NCBI GenBank assembly: GCA_030684835.1
Contig: JAUXWZ010000070.1
Coordinates: 1-49,097, forward strand
Source of the DNA: Beijerinckiaceae bacterium
Lineage (GTDB): Bacteria; Pseudomonadota; Alphaproteobacteria; Rhizobiales; Beijerinckiaceae
Direction of reading: 5' to 3'
Length of the DNA: 49,097 nt
A program made the position numbers and the translations under genes. The stretch's first letter is position 1, and each line of letters opens with the position of its first letter. This document shows, piece by piece, positions 25,275 to 33,817 of the stretch. The notes below the pieces were generated by a model that made no database searches, was not told the DNA's origin, and was given only the letters and a program-made list of their open reading frames with translations.

Positions 25275-26480
25275 ATGGCGAACGATCCGGTTCTGATCGC
25301 AGGCGCAGGCCCCATTGGTTACACGACTGCGCTGTTGCTTGCGCGGCGTGGAATTCCCTTCGTCCTGTTCGAAGGCGGCGACAAAATTTTCGACGACCCG
25401 CGTGCTGGCACTATTCATCCGCCAACGCTCGAGCTTTTCGAAGAGAGCGGCGTGACAAGCGCGATGATGGAGCAGGGCTTCATCGTCAATAATTATCACT
25501 ACCGAGACCGCAAGGCGGGCCTAATTGCGGACTTCAACCTGAACGTGCTTGGCGATCAGACGAAGTTTCCATTCCGTCTGATGCTGGAGCAACACAGGAT
25601 CTGCTATATCCTGCGCGACATGCTGAAGGCCATGGGGCAGCACAATGTGCACATGCGCCATCGCGTCACCAAGGTCGAGCAGGACGCCGACGGCGTCACC
25701 GCAACGGTGCAGTCCGATGAGGGCGAACGCACCTGGCGCGGATCGTGGATGGTCGGCTGCGACGGCGGCCGCAGTCAAGTCCGTAAATCCATGAAAGTCA
25801 ATTTCGACGGCTTCACATATCCAGAACGCTTTCTCGTTCTGAGCACGCGTTACGACTTCGCCCAGCACGGCTATGCGATCACTAATTACATCGCCGATCC
25901 CGAGGAATGGTGTGCCCTGTTCAAAGTGCCGGGTAACGATGGCAAAGGCATGTGGCGCGTAGTCTTCCCGGCGCCGCCTGAGGCGAGTCAGGAAGAGCTG
26001 TTCGAAGAGTCATCCGTGCAAGCGCGCATTCAGGGCTTCAACCGCAAGGAGGGAGCTTATGAGATGCATCATCGCAATTTATATGATGTGCATCAACGCG
26101 TCGCTTCGCGGTATCGCGATGGTCGCCTTATGATTGCCGGTGACGCTGCGCACATCAACAACCCGCTTGGCGGCATGGGCATGAACTTTGGCCTGCACGA
26201 CGCCTTCAATGTCGTCGACAAGCTCTCGAAAATCATTCTCGAAGACGCCAGCCACGAACTGCTTGATCTCTATGATCGTCAACGGCGCACCGTTGCGCAA
26301 GAATACCTGCAACGCCAAACCATCGAGAACAAACGCAACATCGAGCAAAAAGACCCGGTGGAGCGCGAGAATTTCTACAACGAATTGCGCGGCATTGTCG
26401 CCAGCCCTGACAAGCTTCACGCCTATCTGTTGCGCGTCGCCATGATTGAAGGCTTTCGCCGCGCACAATCCATCACCTGA
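25275..26480 (+). CDS. FAD-dependent monooxygenase B (p-hydroxybenzoate hydroxylase fold)
   Basis: A 401-residue class A flavoprotein monooxygenase, paralogue of monooxygenase A. Motifs are VLIAGAGPIGYTTALLLARRG, the DG motif MVGCDGGRSQVRKSM, and the GD motif LMIAGDAAHINNPLGGMG. The middle segment YIADPEEWCALFKVPG is nearly the same as in A, showing duplication and divergence within one operon. A GAAGGAAC site precedes the ATG, 13 bases after the racemase-fold gene. It probably hydroxylates or opens the product of an earlier step. The alternation monooxygenase, cupin, isomerase, monooxygenase suggests successive oxidations of one scaffold. NicC-like (6-hydroxynicotinate) activity is one option among several. 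Confidence 0.9.
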   Translation: MANDPVLIAGAGPIGYTTALLLARRGIPFVLFEGGDKIFDDPRAGTIHPPTLELFEESGVTSAMMEQGFIVNNYHYRDRKAGLIADFNLNVLGDQTKFPFRLMLEQHRICYILRDMLKAMGQHNVHMRHRVTKVEQDADGVTATVQSDEGERTWRGSWMVGCDGGRSQVRKSMKVNFDGFTYPERFLVLSTRYDFAQHGYAITNYIADPEEWCALFKVPGNDGKGMWRVVFPAPPEASQEELFEESSVQARIQGFNRKEGAYEMHHRNLYDVHQRVASRYRDGRLMIAGDAAHINNPLGGMGMNFGLHDAFNVVDKLSKIILEDASHELLDLYDRQRRTVAQEYLQRQTIENKRNIEQKDPVERENFYNELRGIVASPDKLHAYLLRVAMIEGFRRAQSIT

Positions 26481-26509
26481 TATTATCTCAAGAGCGTAAG
26501 GAACAAGCC

Positions 26510-27433
26510 ATGAAGATCGCTATTCCGGACATGATTTCGAATTCATACTTCCCTGCGGTGGCTGCGGTCGAGCTGGGTTTCTTCAAGCAGGAAGGTCTCG
26601 ACGTCCAATTGGAGCTGATCTTTCCCGTCAACAAGACGCTGGAAGTGTTGCGTGACGGCGGCATCGACTTTGTTGGCGGTTCCGCGCACAGCGTGCCGTT
26701 CGCTTTCCCGGAGTGGAAGGGCGGCAAATTACTCGGCGCGCTGGCGCAAAACATGTACTGGTTTCTTGTCCTGAAGAAGGATTTGAAAGCGAAGAAGGGC
26801 GACATCAACGCCATTAAGGGCCTCAGCATTGGCGCCGCGCCGCTCGTTGATCTGGGACTGAAGCGGCTTCTCGTCGAGTCCGGGATCGACCCGGACAAGG
26901 ATGTGAAGATTGGTCCAGTGCCTGGCGCTTTCCTGGGCGAGAACAAGAACTTTGGTGTTGCCGCCGCCAAGGCGCTCGGCGCAGGGCTTATCGACGGCTT
27001 CTGGGCGAACGGCATGGGCGCCGAAGTTGCCGTGCGAAACGGCTGGGGCGACATCATTATTGATGCGCGCCGCGGTGATGGACCTGCGGGCGCAATCAAC
27101 TACACGCAGCCCGCGCTGATCACATCGGATGAAGTCATCAAGCGCGATCCTGACGCGGTCGCCGCCGCCTTGCGCGCGCTTGTCAAAACGCAGAAAGCGC
27201 TGATCGCCGACGTGTCGTTGGCCGCTCAAGTCGGAAAGGCGCTCTTTCCTGCCGAGGAAGCTGCGCTTATCGCTGATGTTGTGCAGCGTGACTTGCCTTT
27301 CTATACGCCCAACATTTCGAAGGAGTTTGTGACGGGCATGGCGCAGTTCCAGCGCAACATGGGCCTCATCACTGGCGAGGTCGCATATGAGGACGTGGTT
27401 GCGACTGAGTTTTCGCATCTCTGGAACGGCTGA
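26510..27433 (+). CDS. NMT1/THI5-like substrate-binding-fold protein without a signal peptide
   Basis: A 307-residue protein with the ABC-type periplasmic binding fold of the NMT1/THI5/SsuA group (PAVAAVELGFFKQEGLDVQL, then GGIDFVGGSAHSVPFAF). Unlike typical receptors it begins directly with MKIAIPDMISNSYFPAV and has no export signal; the AAGGAA site and the 29-base gap to the previous gene leave no room for one. No ABC permease or ATPase gene is in the window. It is therefore probably cytoplasmic, acting as a ligand carrier or as an enzyme, as some THI5-like proteins do. Its operon position suggests that the ligand is a pathway intermediate. Confidence 0.8.
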   Translation: MKIAIPDMISNSYFPAVAAVELGFFKQEGLDVQLELIFPVNKTLEVLRDGGIDFVGGSAHSVPFAFPEWKGGKLLGALAQNMYWFLVLKKDLKAKKGDINAIKGLSIGAAPLVDLGLKRLLVESGIDPDKDVKIGPVPGAFLGENKNFGVAAAKALGAGLIDGFWANGMGAEVAVRNGWGDIIIDARRGDGPAGAINYTQPALITSDEVIKRDPDAVAAALRALVKTQKALIADVSLAAQVGKALFPAEEAALIADVVQRDLPFYTPNISKEFVTGMAQFQRNMGLITGEVAYEDVVATEFSHLWNG

Positions 27434-27442
27434 GGCGGGCGC

Positions 27443-28063
27443 ATGACAGTTGACGTTTACGCAAAGCAGGGTTTTGGCGCGAGCTCGGGCTTCGGTCTCG
27501 CGCCAGCATTGCTGATCGTCGATTTCGTCAACGGATTCAACGATCCCGACCTGTTCGGCGGCGGGAACATTCCTGAAGCGATCGCAAACACTGGGCGCCT
27601 GTTGGACGCCGCGCGGCAGAAGCACGTTCCAATCTGCTTCACGCGCGTCGTGTATTCGCAGGATGGGTCCGATGCAGGCGTCTTTTGCCTGAAGGCGCCC
27701 AAGCTTGCTATGCTCACGGAAACAAGCCACGCAAGTCAGATTGTTGAGGAACTCGTTCCCCTGCAGGGCGAATACACCCTGCGTAAGACCCAGCCATCGG
27801 CGTTCTTCGGCACGGATCTCGCGCCATGGCTTATTCGCCGGCGCATCGACACTGTCGTCGTGACAGGGGCGACTACCTCGGGCTGCGTCCGCGCCAGCGT
27901 GATCGATTCAATGAGTTACAATTTCCGCACCGTGGTCGTATCCGACGGTGTGGGTGATCGCGCGGCAGGCCCGCACGAGGCCAATCTTTTCGACATGCGG
28001 CAGAAGTATGCAGACCTGATGACTGCGGATGAGGTTATCGCGCGGTTCCGCGCTCTGGCGTAG
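27443..28063 (+). CDS. Isochorismatase-family amidohydrolase, maleamate / N-carbamoylsarcosine amidase-like
   Basis: A 206-residue cysteine hydrolase with the full triad: Asp27 in LLIVDFVNGF, Lys115 in RKTQPSAFFGTDL and Cys148 in VTGATTSGCVRAS. The N-terminal extension and PSAFFGT segment resemble N-carbamoylsarcosine amidohydrolase and maleamate amidohydrolase (NicF) more than isochorismatase itself. It starts 10 bases after the preceding gene. Together with the racemase-fold enzyme it forms a pair analogous to NicF and NicE, which convert maleamate to maleate and then fumarate. Release of ammonia from an amide intermediate, and thus a nitrogen-containing substrate, is the simplest reading. 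The stop lies only three bases from the convergent NmrA-like gene. Confidence 0.88.
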   Translation: MTVDVYAKQGFGASSGFGLAPALLIVDFVNGFNDPDLFGGGNIPEAIANTGRLLDAARQKHVPICFTRVVYSQDGSDAGVFCLKAPKLAMLTETSHASQIVEELVPLQGEYTLRKTQPSAFFGTDLAPWLIRRRIDTVVVTGATTSGCVRASVIDSMSYNFRTVVVSDGVGDRAAGPHEANLFDMRQKYADLMTADEVIARFRALA

Positions 28064-28066
28064 CGG

Positions 28067-28933
28067 TCATCTAGCCGCTAGTTCGCTCACATATTGCCGG
28101 AATGTTTTTGGCGCCCGGCCAATCAGCCAGCCCAGCACATTGCCGTTTCCCTGCAATCCGTGCCCGTCATAATGTCGGTTCATGATGTCGAACGTTTCGA
28201 TGCGCCAGTCCGGCATTCCCGCAGCGCGCGCTTTTGCCAGAAACGCATCAAGCGGTGCAGCTTGCGCGCGAACGGGGCGGTCAAGCATTTCGGAAATCTG
28301 ACGCGCGCAATCCTCAGACGATAGAGCTTCCGGCCCTGCAAGTTCGTAGATCGCGTTCTCGTGACCGGTGTTTGTCATCACTTCCGCCGCTGCGCGGGCG
28401 AGATCGTCAAGATGCGCGAGGCTGAAGCGCGACGATGTCGAAAAGGGAAAAGCGTGTATTCCTGCGTTGAAAACCTGAGGCCAGATCGATTCAAGATGCT
28501 GCATGTAGCGGCCTGGCTGCAAAATGGTGAACATCAAACCTGAATCAATCAGCGCAGCTTCCGCCTTTTGCTTGCGCCGATGGTGCGGCACATTGATGTG
28601 CGGATGAAGCACGGACCAGAGAACGAAGCGTCCGACGCCTGCCGTCTTGCAGGCCGCCATCATGTCTATTGCCAGTGCATCTTCCTGCGGATGCATTGGG
28701 GGACAAATGTGCAGAACAGATTCCACGCCTTCAAGCGCTTGCTTCATGACGTCTGGTGCAAACATGTCACCGACAATAACTTCCGAGACGCCCTTTGCAC
28801 GCAAGTCGTCGGCTGCCTCTGCGCGGCGCACAAGCGCCCGTGTGCGCGCGCCCTTTCTAATCAAATGCGCAAGACAGGCGCGGGCTGTTTTTCCTGAAGC
28901 GCCGGTGACGAGATTGAGTTTGCGTTTGGTCAT
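28067..28933 (-). CDS. NmrA-like NAD(P)-binding protein
   Basis: A 288-residue atypical short-chain dehydrogenase of the NmrA/SDR_a5 type. The nucleotide-binding motif is LVTGASGKTARACLAHLI, followed by ALVRRAEAADDL. No Tyr-x-x-x-Lys catalytic pair of classical SDRs is evident; a downstream HRRKQKAEAALIDSGL segment occupies the usual helix. Such proteins act as reductases or as redox sensors. It is transcribed towards the isochorismatase gene, with the stops three bases apart, and follows the Lrp regulator on the same strand with 28 bases between them, so it may share its promoter. Link to the pathway is by position only. Confidence 0.82.
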   Translation of the reverse strand: MTKRKLNLVTGASGKTARACLAHLIRKGARTRALVRRAEAADDLRAKGVSEVIVGDMFAPDVMKQALEGVESVLHICPPMHPQEDALAIDMMAACKTAGVGRFVLWSVLHPHINVPHHRRKQKAEAALIDSGLMFTILQPGRYMQHLESIWPQVFNAGIHAFPFSTSSRFSLAHLDDLARAAAEVMTNTGHENAIYELAGPEALSSEDCARQISEMLDRPVRAQAAPLDAFLAKARAAGMPDWRIETFDIMNRHYDGHGLQGNGNVLGWLIGRAPKTFRQYVSELAAR

Positions 28934-28961
28934 GGCCCATCATCGCGATCTGAACGCCGCC

Positions 28962-29423
28962 TTACAAGGGCAGGGCGGTTGAGTATTTGATTTGATCGAG
29001 TGCAAAACTCGACTCGATTGACGATATGCCATCAAGGCGCGTCAGCCTCTGCTTCAAAAAACGCTCATAAGCGGCCAGATCCGCAACGACCACGCGCAAC
29101 AGATAATCGCGGCGCCCTGTCATCAGGTAGCACTCCAACACTTCCGGCCAATTTGCGACCGCACTTGCGAAACGCTGCAGGTCTTCTTCTTTCTGCCGTG
29201 TCAGCTTGATTGAAATGAACACACTAACGGGGAGGCCAACCTTGCGCTGGTCCACGGTCGCAGAGTAACGGGCGATCACCCCCCGCTCCTCCATCAACCG
29301 GATGCGACGGTGGCAGGGAGAGGGCGACAGGCCGACGCGCTCCGCAAGTTCCTGCAAAGTGAGCCGACTGTCCTGCTGCAGCAGCGTCAACAGTTTGCGG
29401 TCAATTTCATCAAGGTCGCTCAA
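28962..29423 (-). CDS. Lrp/AsnC-family transcriptional regulator
   Basis: About 153 residues. An N-terminal helix-turn-helix (SDLDEIDRKLLTLLQQDSRL, LQELAERVGLSPSPCHRRI) precedes the RAM ligand domain (YSATVDQRKVGLPVSVFI, LECYLMTGRRDYLLRVVV). No ATG is available; I use the TTG at LSDLDEIDRK because family members start at that point, while an upstream TTG at 29471 would add 16 residues. Neither has a good ribosome-binding site. It is divergent from the AceE-like E1 gene. This mirrors the mdeR-mdeB pair of Pseudomonas, where an Lrp-type regulator controls a 2-oxobutyrate dehydrogenase E1. The effector is likely an amino acid or 2-oxo acid. Confidence 0.85.
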   Translation of the reverse strand: MSDLDEIDRKLLTLLQQDSRLTLQELAERVGLSPSPCHRRIRLMEERGVIARYSATVDQRKVGLPVSVFISIKLTRQKEEDLQRFASAVANWPEVLECYLMTGRRDYLLRVVVADLAAYERFLKQRLTRLDGISSIESSFALDQIKYSTALPL

Positions 29424-29471
29424 TTGGAAAAATCCGGCGTGGAGATGGCGCGTAACGGCTGATCTTACCAA

Positions 29472-29560
29472 AAATATCTAGCTGCGCGCAATAAATTGGA
29501 ATTTTTCGCCCTATTGCCCCCCGTAAAATGGCTCCGTTATATTTTAGCGGAGAAACAGCG
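29472..29560. promoter_or_regulatory. AT-rich divergent control region of the Lrp and E1 genes
   Basis: A short A/T-rich spacer separates the divergent regulator and E1 genes. It contains an inverted pair TAAAAT (29524-29529) and ATTTTA (29541-29546) just before the E1 ribosome-binding site AGCGGAG, and A/T tracts around 29485-29510 of the sort bound by Lrp-type proteins. This is a candidate operator region by position and composition. No motif was proven. Confidence 0.4.
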
Positions 29561-31924
29561 ATGCGCGATCGTGAAATTGATATCCTGAAGGAGCTTGAGC
29601 GCAAGGTGCTCTGGCTTTCTTCCTGGATGATCCACAACGCCAATCATCTGCGCCCGAGCTTGGATGGACTTAAGGTGGGCGGCCATCAAGCTTCGGCAGC
29701 ATCCGTCGCAACAATTTTGAGCGTCCTATACTTCCGGGTGCTGCGGGCTCAGGACCGCATTGCCGTGAAGCCGCATGCAAGTCCGGCGTTCCATGCAATC
29801 CAATATCTGTTCGGGCTGCAGACGCGTGAGAAGCTTGAGGCTTTCCGCGCAATGGGCGGCGCGCAATCTTATCCCTCACGAACCAAGGACATTGAAACAG
29901 TCGATTTCTCCACGGGGTCAGTAGGGTTGGGCGTGGCGCAGACGCTGTTCTCCTCTCTGGTGCAGGACTATGTGCGCGCGCACAATTGGGGAAATGAACG
30001 GCCACAGGGTCGCTATATCGCCATCGTCGGCGACGCCGAAATGGATGAAGGCAACATTTACGAAGCGCTTGTAGATGGATGGAAACAGGACGTTCGAAAC
30101 CTATGGTGGATTGTCGATTACAATCGTCAGTCGCTGGATGGTGTTGTGCGCGAGGGCTTATGGGAAAAGTTCGAGCGGATGTTTCGCAATTTTGGTTGGG
30201 ACGTCGTCATCCTCAAATACGGTCGCTTGATGGAGGCCGCCTTTGCGGAACCCGGCGGCGAGACCTTGCGCTCCTGGATAGATCATTGCCCCAACCAGCT
30301 TTATGCAGCGCTGTGCTTCCAGGGCGGGGCCGCTTTCCGGCGCAAGCTCATGGCGGAGCTGAGTTCTGATGCTGACCTCAAGGCTTTGCTTGATCGCCGC
30401 ACGGATGAGCAATTGCACGCGCTCATGAGCAATTTGGGCGGGCACGACGCAGAGGCGCTGATCGACGCTTTCGAAGCGATCGACCACGACCGTCCCGTGT
30501 GCTTCATCGCCTATACGGTGAAGGGTATGGGACTGCCATTTCAGGGGCACAAGGATAACCACGCGGGCCTGATGACGAAGGCGCAAATGGAAGAATTACG
30601 CATTGCGCAAAGCATCACGCCGGGCTGTGAATGGGACAAGCACGAGGGGCTGCGTTTTGAGCCAAAGGAAATTGACGCTTTTCTAGCGCAAACGCCTTAC
30701 ATGCAGGCGACAGAGCGCCGACTGAAGGCGCCGCTTGTGCCAGTGCCGGAACGGCTTGGTTATGCGGCCGCGGCATCCATGTCCACGCAGCAGGGCTTTG
30801 GACTTATTTTGCATGACCTTGCGCGCTCCGATGGCGCGCTTGCGCAACGCATCGTTACGACATCGCCCGACGTCACCGTTTCGACCAACCTTGGCGCATG
30901 GGTCAATAGACGCGGACTTTTCGCCAAGGCCCGACATGACGATTTGTTCAAGCATGAGAAGATTCCTTCCACTTACGCCTGGGAATTTTCGCCGTCGGGC
31001 CAGCACATCGAACTTGGCATCGCCGAGATGAATCTGTTCCTCCTGCTGTCGGCGCTCGGTCTCTCGCATGACATCAATGGCGAGCGGTTGCTTCCTATCG
31101 GCACGCTTTATGATCCATTCATTCAGCGCGGCCTGGATGCTCTCAATTATGCTTGCTACCAGGATGCGCGCTTCATGGTCGTGGCGACGCCCTCGGGCGT
31201 CACGCTTGCCCCGGAGGGCGGCGCCCATCAGTCGATTGCGACCCCGCTGATCGGCATCGGCCAGCCGGGCCTCGCCTCCTTTGAGCCCGCCTTTGTCGAC
31301 GAACTTGCCGTCATGATGAAGTGGGGCTTTGAACACATGCAGCGTCCTGGCGGGTACGGGCCGGCAGACGAGGCTGGCGGCTCGGTTTATCTGCGCCTTT
31401 CCACCCGTACGTTAGAGCAGATTCCACGAGTTATGACCCCCGAGCTTGCCCAATCCATAATCAACGGCGGGTACTGGCTGCGCGAACCGGGCCCCAATTG
31501 CGAAGTGGTGATCGCCTATACTGGAGCTGTCGCGCCCGAAGCTATCGAAGCTGCAGGATTGCTCGGCGAGGATCGCCGCGATATCGGGCTTCTCGCAGTC
31601 ACTTCGGCGGATAGGTTGTTTGCACAATGGTCGCGATCGCGAACACTGCAGACGCAAAGTCACGCAGCGCTTTTGCTGGGAGCGGCGCCGCCCCATTGCG
31701 CCCTCGTCACCGTTAATGATGGCCATCCCGCTGCTCTAGCTTGGCTTGGCGGGGTGAAAGGTCATCGCGTCACGACGCTCGGGGTTGAAACATTCGGTCA
31801 ATCAGGGTCGCTTGATGACCTCTACGCCTCGTTCGGCATCGACGTGAATGGCGTCATCCGGGCGGTCGAACAGGTCACCGAAGGAAAGCCCATCCGCCAT
31901 CGCAAGAGTCTTAACTTCGTCTGA
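29561..31924 (+). CDS. Stand-alone AceE-like 2-oxoacid dehydrogenase E1 (MdeB-like)
   Basis: A 787-residue thiamine-diphosphate enzyme of the homodimeric pyruvate dehydrogenase E1 family. Marks are NHLRPSLDGLKVGGHQASAAS, the diphosphate/Mg motif VGDAEMDEGNIYEALVDGW (about 157-175) and the transketolase-type middle domain SPSGQHIELGIAEMNLFLLL. It is somewhat shorter than typical AceE (about 890 residues). No E2 or E3 gene is adjacent, so it must borrow them or work as a decarboxylase. A GGAG site precedes MRDREIDILK. Similar E1 proteins beside an Lrp-type regulator include MdeB of Pseudomonas, acting on 2-oxobutyrate. Here pyruvate, 2-oxobutyrate or another 2-oxoacid from the cluster is plausible. 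Confidence 0.87.
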   Translation: MRDREIDILKELERKVLWLSSWMIHNANHLRPSLDGLKVGGHQASAASVATILSVLYFRVLRAQDRIAVKPHASPAFHAIQYLFGLQTREKLEAFRAMGGAQSYPSRTKDIETVDFSTGSVGLGVAQTLFSSLVQDYVRAHNWGNERPQGRYIAIVGDAEMDEGNIYEALVDGWKQDVRNLWWIVDYNRQSLDGVVREGLWEKFERMFRNFGWDVVILKYGRLMEAAFAEPGGETLRSWIDHCPNQLYAALCFQGGAAFRRKLMAELSSDADLKALLDRRTDEQLHALMSNLGGHDAEALIDAFEAIDHDRPVCFIAYTVKGMGLPFQGHKDNHAGLMTKAQMEELRIAQSITPGCEWDKHEGLRFEPKEIDAFLAQTPYMQATERRLKAPLVPVPERLGYAAAASMSTQQGFGLILHDLARSDGALAQRIVTTSPDVTVSTNLGAWVNRRGLFAKARHDDLFKHEKIPSTYAWEFSPSGQHIELGIAEMNLFLLLSALGLSHDINGERLLPIGTLYDPFIQRGLDALNYACYQDARFMVVATPSGVTLAPEGGAHQSIATPLIGIGQPGLASFEPAFVDELAVMMKWGFEHMQRPGGYGPADEAGGSVYLRLSTRTLEQIPRVMTPELAQSIINGGYWLREPGPNCEVVIAYTGAVAPEAIEAAGLLGEDRRDIGLLAVTSADRLFAQWSRSRTLQTQSHAALLLGAAPPHCALVTVNDGHPAALAWLGGVKGHRVTTLGVETFGQSGSLDDLYASFGIDVNGVIRAVEQVTEGKPIRHRKSLNFV

Positions 31925-32050
31925 GCGGAACCCCTGTGGCTGGCAAAGAAAGGCGCTTGTCAAAGGCAAGATCGCAACTAAACTCACGCCTGCAAAACGC
32001 GCGGTAAGCGCGGAGGGGACGAAGACTTTCGTTAGAAATCAGGAGCAGTC

Positions 32051-32362
32051 ATGCCGAAGGGCTATATCATCGCGCGTGTCACCGTAGACGATAACGACGC
32101 ATACATGCGTTACGCACAGGCCGCGTCTGTCGCCATGAAGAAATATGGCGCCCGAATTCTCGCGCGCGGCGGCAAGTATGAGGCGCTCGACGGGGTCGCC
32201 CGTCCTCGCAACGTCATCCTTGAATTTGAAAGCTACGACCAAGCGAAGGCCTACTTCAATTCGCCTGAATATCAGGCTGCACGTGAACATCGCGTGGGCG
32301 GAAGTACGGGAGAGTTCGTGCTTGTCGAGGGCTTCGACGGACCTCAGCCTCACGAGCATTGA
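32051..32362 (+). CDS. DUF1330 family protein
   Basis: A 103-residue ferredoxin-like (dimeric alpha-beta barrel) protein matching DUF1330: KGYIIARVTVDDNDAYMRYA, YGARILARGGKYEALDG, RNVILEFESYDQAKAYFNSP and EYQAAREHRVGGSTGEFVLV. Cytoplasmic, with no known activity, although the family is often found with catabolic genes. A CAGGAG site precedes the ATG. It lies between the E1 gene and a TctC-type receptor. A role as a small monooxygenase-like or stabilising protein is speculative. Confidence 0.85.
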   Translation: MPKGYIIARVTVDDNDAYMRYAQAASVAMKKYGARILARGGKYEALDGVARPRNVILEFESYDQAKAYFNSPEYQAAREHRVGGSTGEFVLVEGFDGPQPHEH

Positions 32363-32423
32363 GTTAGCGCGGCATGAATGGTGCATGGCGGTTAGCACGG
32401 TTTGATTATTGGAGCACACACGG

Positions 32424-33431
32424 ATGACTTCAACGATTATGCGAAGCAAAAAAGGCACTTCCCTGACGCGTCGACTTTTCGTCGCAGCAACCTGTGTCGC
32501 AGGATTTGCTGGCATGGTGGCGACAGCAAGCGCGCAGCAATGGCCAACGCGCCCGGTCACAATCGTTGTGCCTTTCCCTGCGGGTGGCAACACGGACACG
32601 ATGGCTCGCCTTTCGGCCGATTACTTGTCGCGCACGCTGGGGCAAAACTTTATCGTCGAGAACAGGCCGACAGCGGGCGGCGTCGTTGCGTCGTCGCAGG
32701 TTGCGCGGTCTGATCCGGACGGTACAACATTGTATTTTGCGTCGGCCGGTCAGCTCATCATTCTGCCGCTGATGCAAAAAGTTAATTACGATCCTGAGAA
32801 GGACTTCATCCCGGTCAGCATTTTCGGCACGGGCCCCTTTATTCTCGGGGTTCGCGCGAATTTGCCTGCGAAAACGATACCGGAGTTGATCGCTTACGCG
32901 AAGGGGCACAAGGACAAGTTGAATGTGGCGTCCGCCGGGCAGGGGTCCATTGGTCACCTTTCCGCCGCCTTATTCGGCAAGCGGGCAGGCGCCGATTTTG
33001 TTTTCGTCCCCTACAAGGGCGGCGGGCCCGCCATGCAGGCGCTGTTGAACCACGAGACCGACATCTACTTCGGCAACGCCTCCGAGCTTCTTCAACACAT
33101 TTCGGGCGGACGCATCCGCGTGCTCGGCGTTTCCTCGGAAAAGCCTCTTGCGCAGATACCTGATGTACCGCCGGTCGCCACAATTCTCCCCGGTTTCAAG
33201 ACATCGTCGTGGAACGGGTTCTTCGTGCCGGCCGGGACACCTCAAGCGATCGTCACACGTCTCGAGCAATCAGTGGCCGCGGCTACCAAGGACCCCACGA
33301 TCCGCAGCAGACTTGAAGCTCTTGGTATTGAGCCGGTTGGCAATACGTCGAAAGAGTTTGCCGCGATTATCAATGCTGACAAACCGACTTATCGCGAAGC
33401 AGTGGAGGCTGCGGGCTTGCTCGCCAAATAA
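32424..33431 (+). CDS. Periplasmic TctC/Bug-family substrate-binding protein, Tat-like leader
   Basis: A 335-residue receptor of the Bug family. The leader SLTRRLFVAATCVAGFAGMV has twin arginines compatible with Tat export, with cleavage near ASAQQWPTRPV. Family marks are ITIVVPFPAGGNTDTMARL-like (here VTIVVPFPAGGNTDTMARL), GQNFIVENRPTAGGVVAS, YDPEKDFIPVSIFGTGPFIL and the late GIEPVGNTSKEFAAII. It is a classical Bug protein and more distant from the other two receptors of this window. No TctAB genes accompany it. The ligand is probably a carboxylate used by the surrounding pathway. GGAG nine bases before the chosen ATG supports the start. Confidence 0.92.
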   Translation: MTSTIMRSKKGTSLTRRLFVAATCVAGFAGMVATASAQQWPTRPVTIVVPFPAGGNTDTMARLSADYLSRTLGQNFIVENRPTAGGVVASSQVARSDPDGTTLYFASAGQLIILPLMQKVNYDPEKDFIPVSIFGTGPFILGVRANLPAKTIPELIAYAKGHKDKLNVASAGQGSIGHLSAALFGKRAGADFVFVPYKGGGPAMQALLNHETDIYFGNASELLQHISGGRIRVLGVSSEKPLAQIPDVPPVATILPGFKTSSWNGFFVPAGTPQAIVTRLEQSVAAATKDPTIRSRLEALGIEPVGNTSKEFAAIINADKPTYREAVEAAGLLAK

Positions 33432-33483
33432 GAGATCACGAAACAAATTATACACCGACTCACCTGATGCGGAGGCGAGCGCC

Positions 33484-33576
33484 ATGCGCAAGAATGGATT
33501 TCCAGCATTCCTGTTTGGTTCACTTGTCTCCGCGTTGGCGGTTCCCGCCAGCGCAAACGAATTGGCAGATTCCTAA
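33484..33576 (+). CDS. 30-residue signal-peptide-only frame, small secreted peptide or gene remnant
   Basis: A strong site (CGGAGGCGAGCG) precedes an ATG encoding MRKNGFPAFLFGSLVSALAV then PASANELADS and a stop. The product is essentially a signal peptide with six or so extra residues. The same frame stays open for another 34 codons after the stop (KCLKVSPVSGEKVLKLL and so on, to 33681), so a once longer exported protein may have been cut by a nonsense mutation. I cannot name the family. Confidence 0.35.
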   Translation: MRKNGFPAFLFGSLVSALAVPASANELADS

Positions 33577-33817
33577 AAATGCCTTAAGGTATCGCCCGTT
33601 AGCGGTGAAAAGGTATTGAAGCTCCTCACCGCACATATTCGACATCCACTGATCTGGTCGGGCGGGCGAGGCAGGCTGTAACGCAAAAGCCTCGAACCGC
33701 GACTGCTATTTGGAGCCGGCCTCACCCCATCATCGATTGCAAAAGGGGCGACTGCGGGCTGGCGGCGGGCGCCACAATTCGGCTAGTCTGCAGTCCCAGA
33801 CTTTTCGATGAGGCCTG

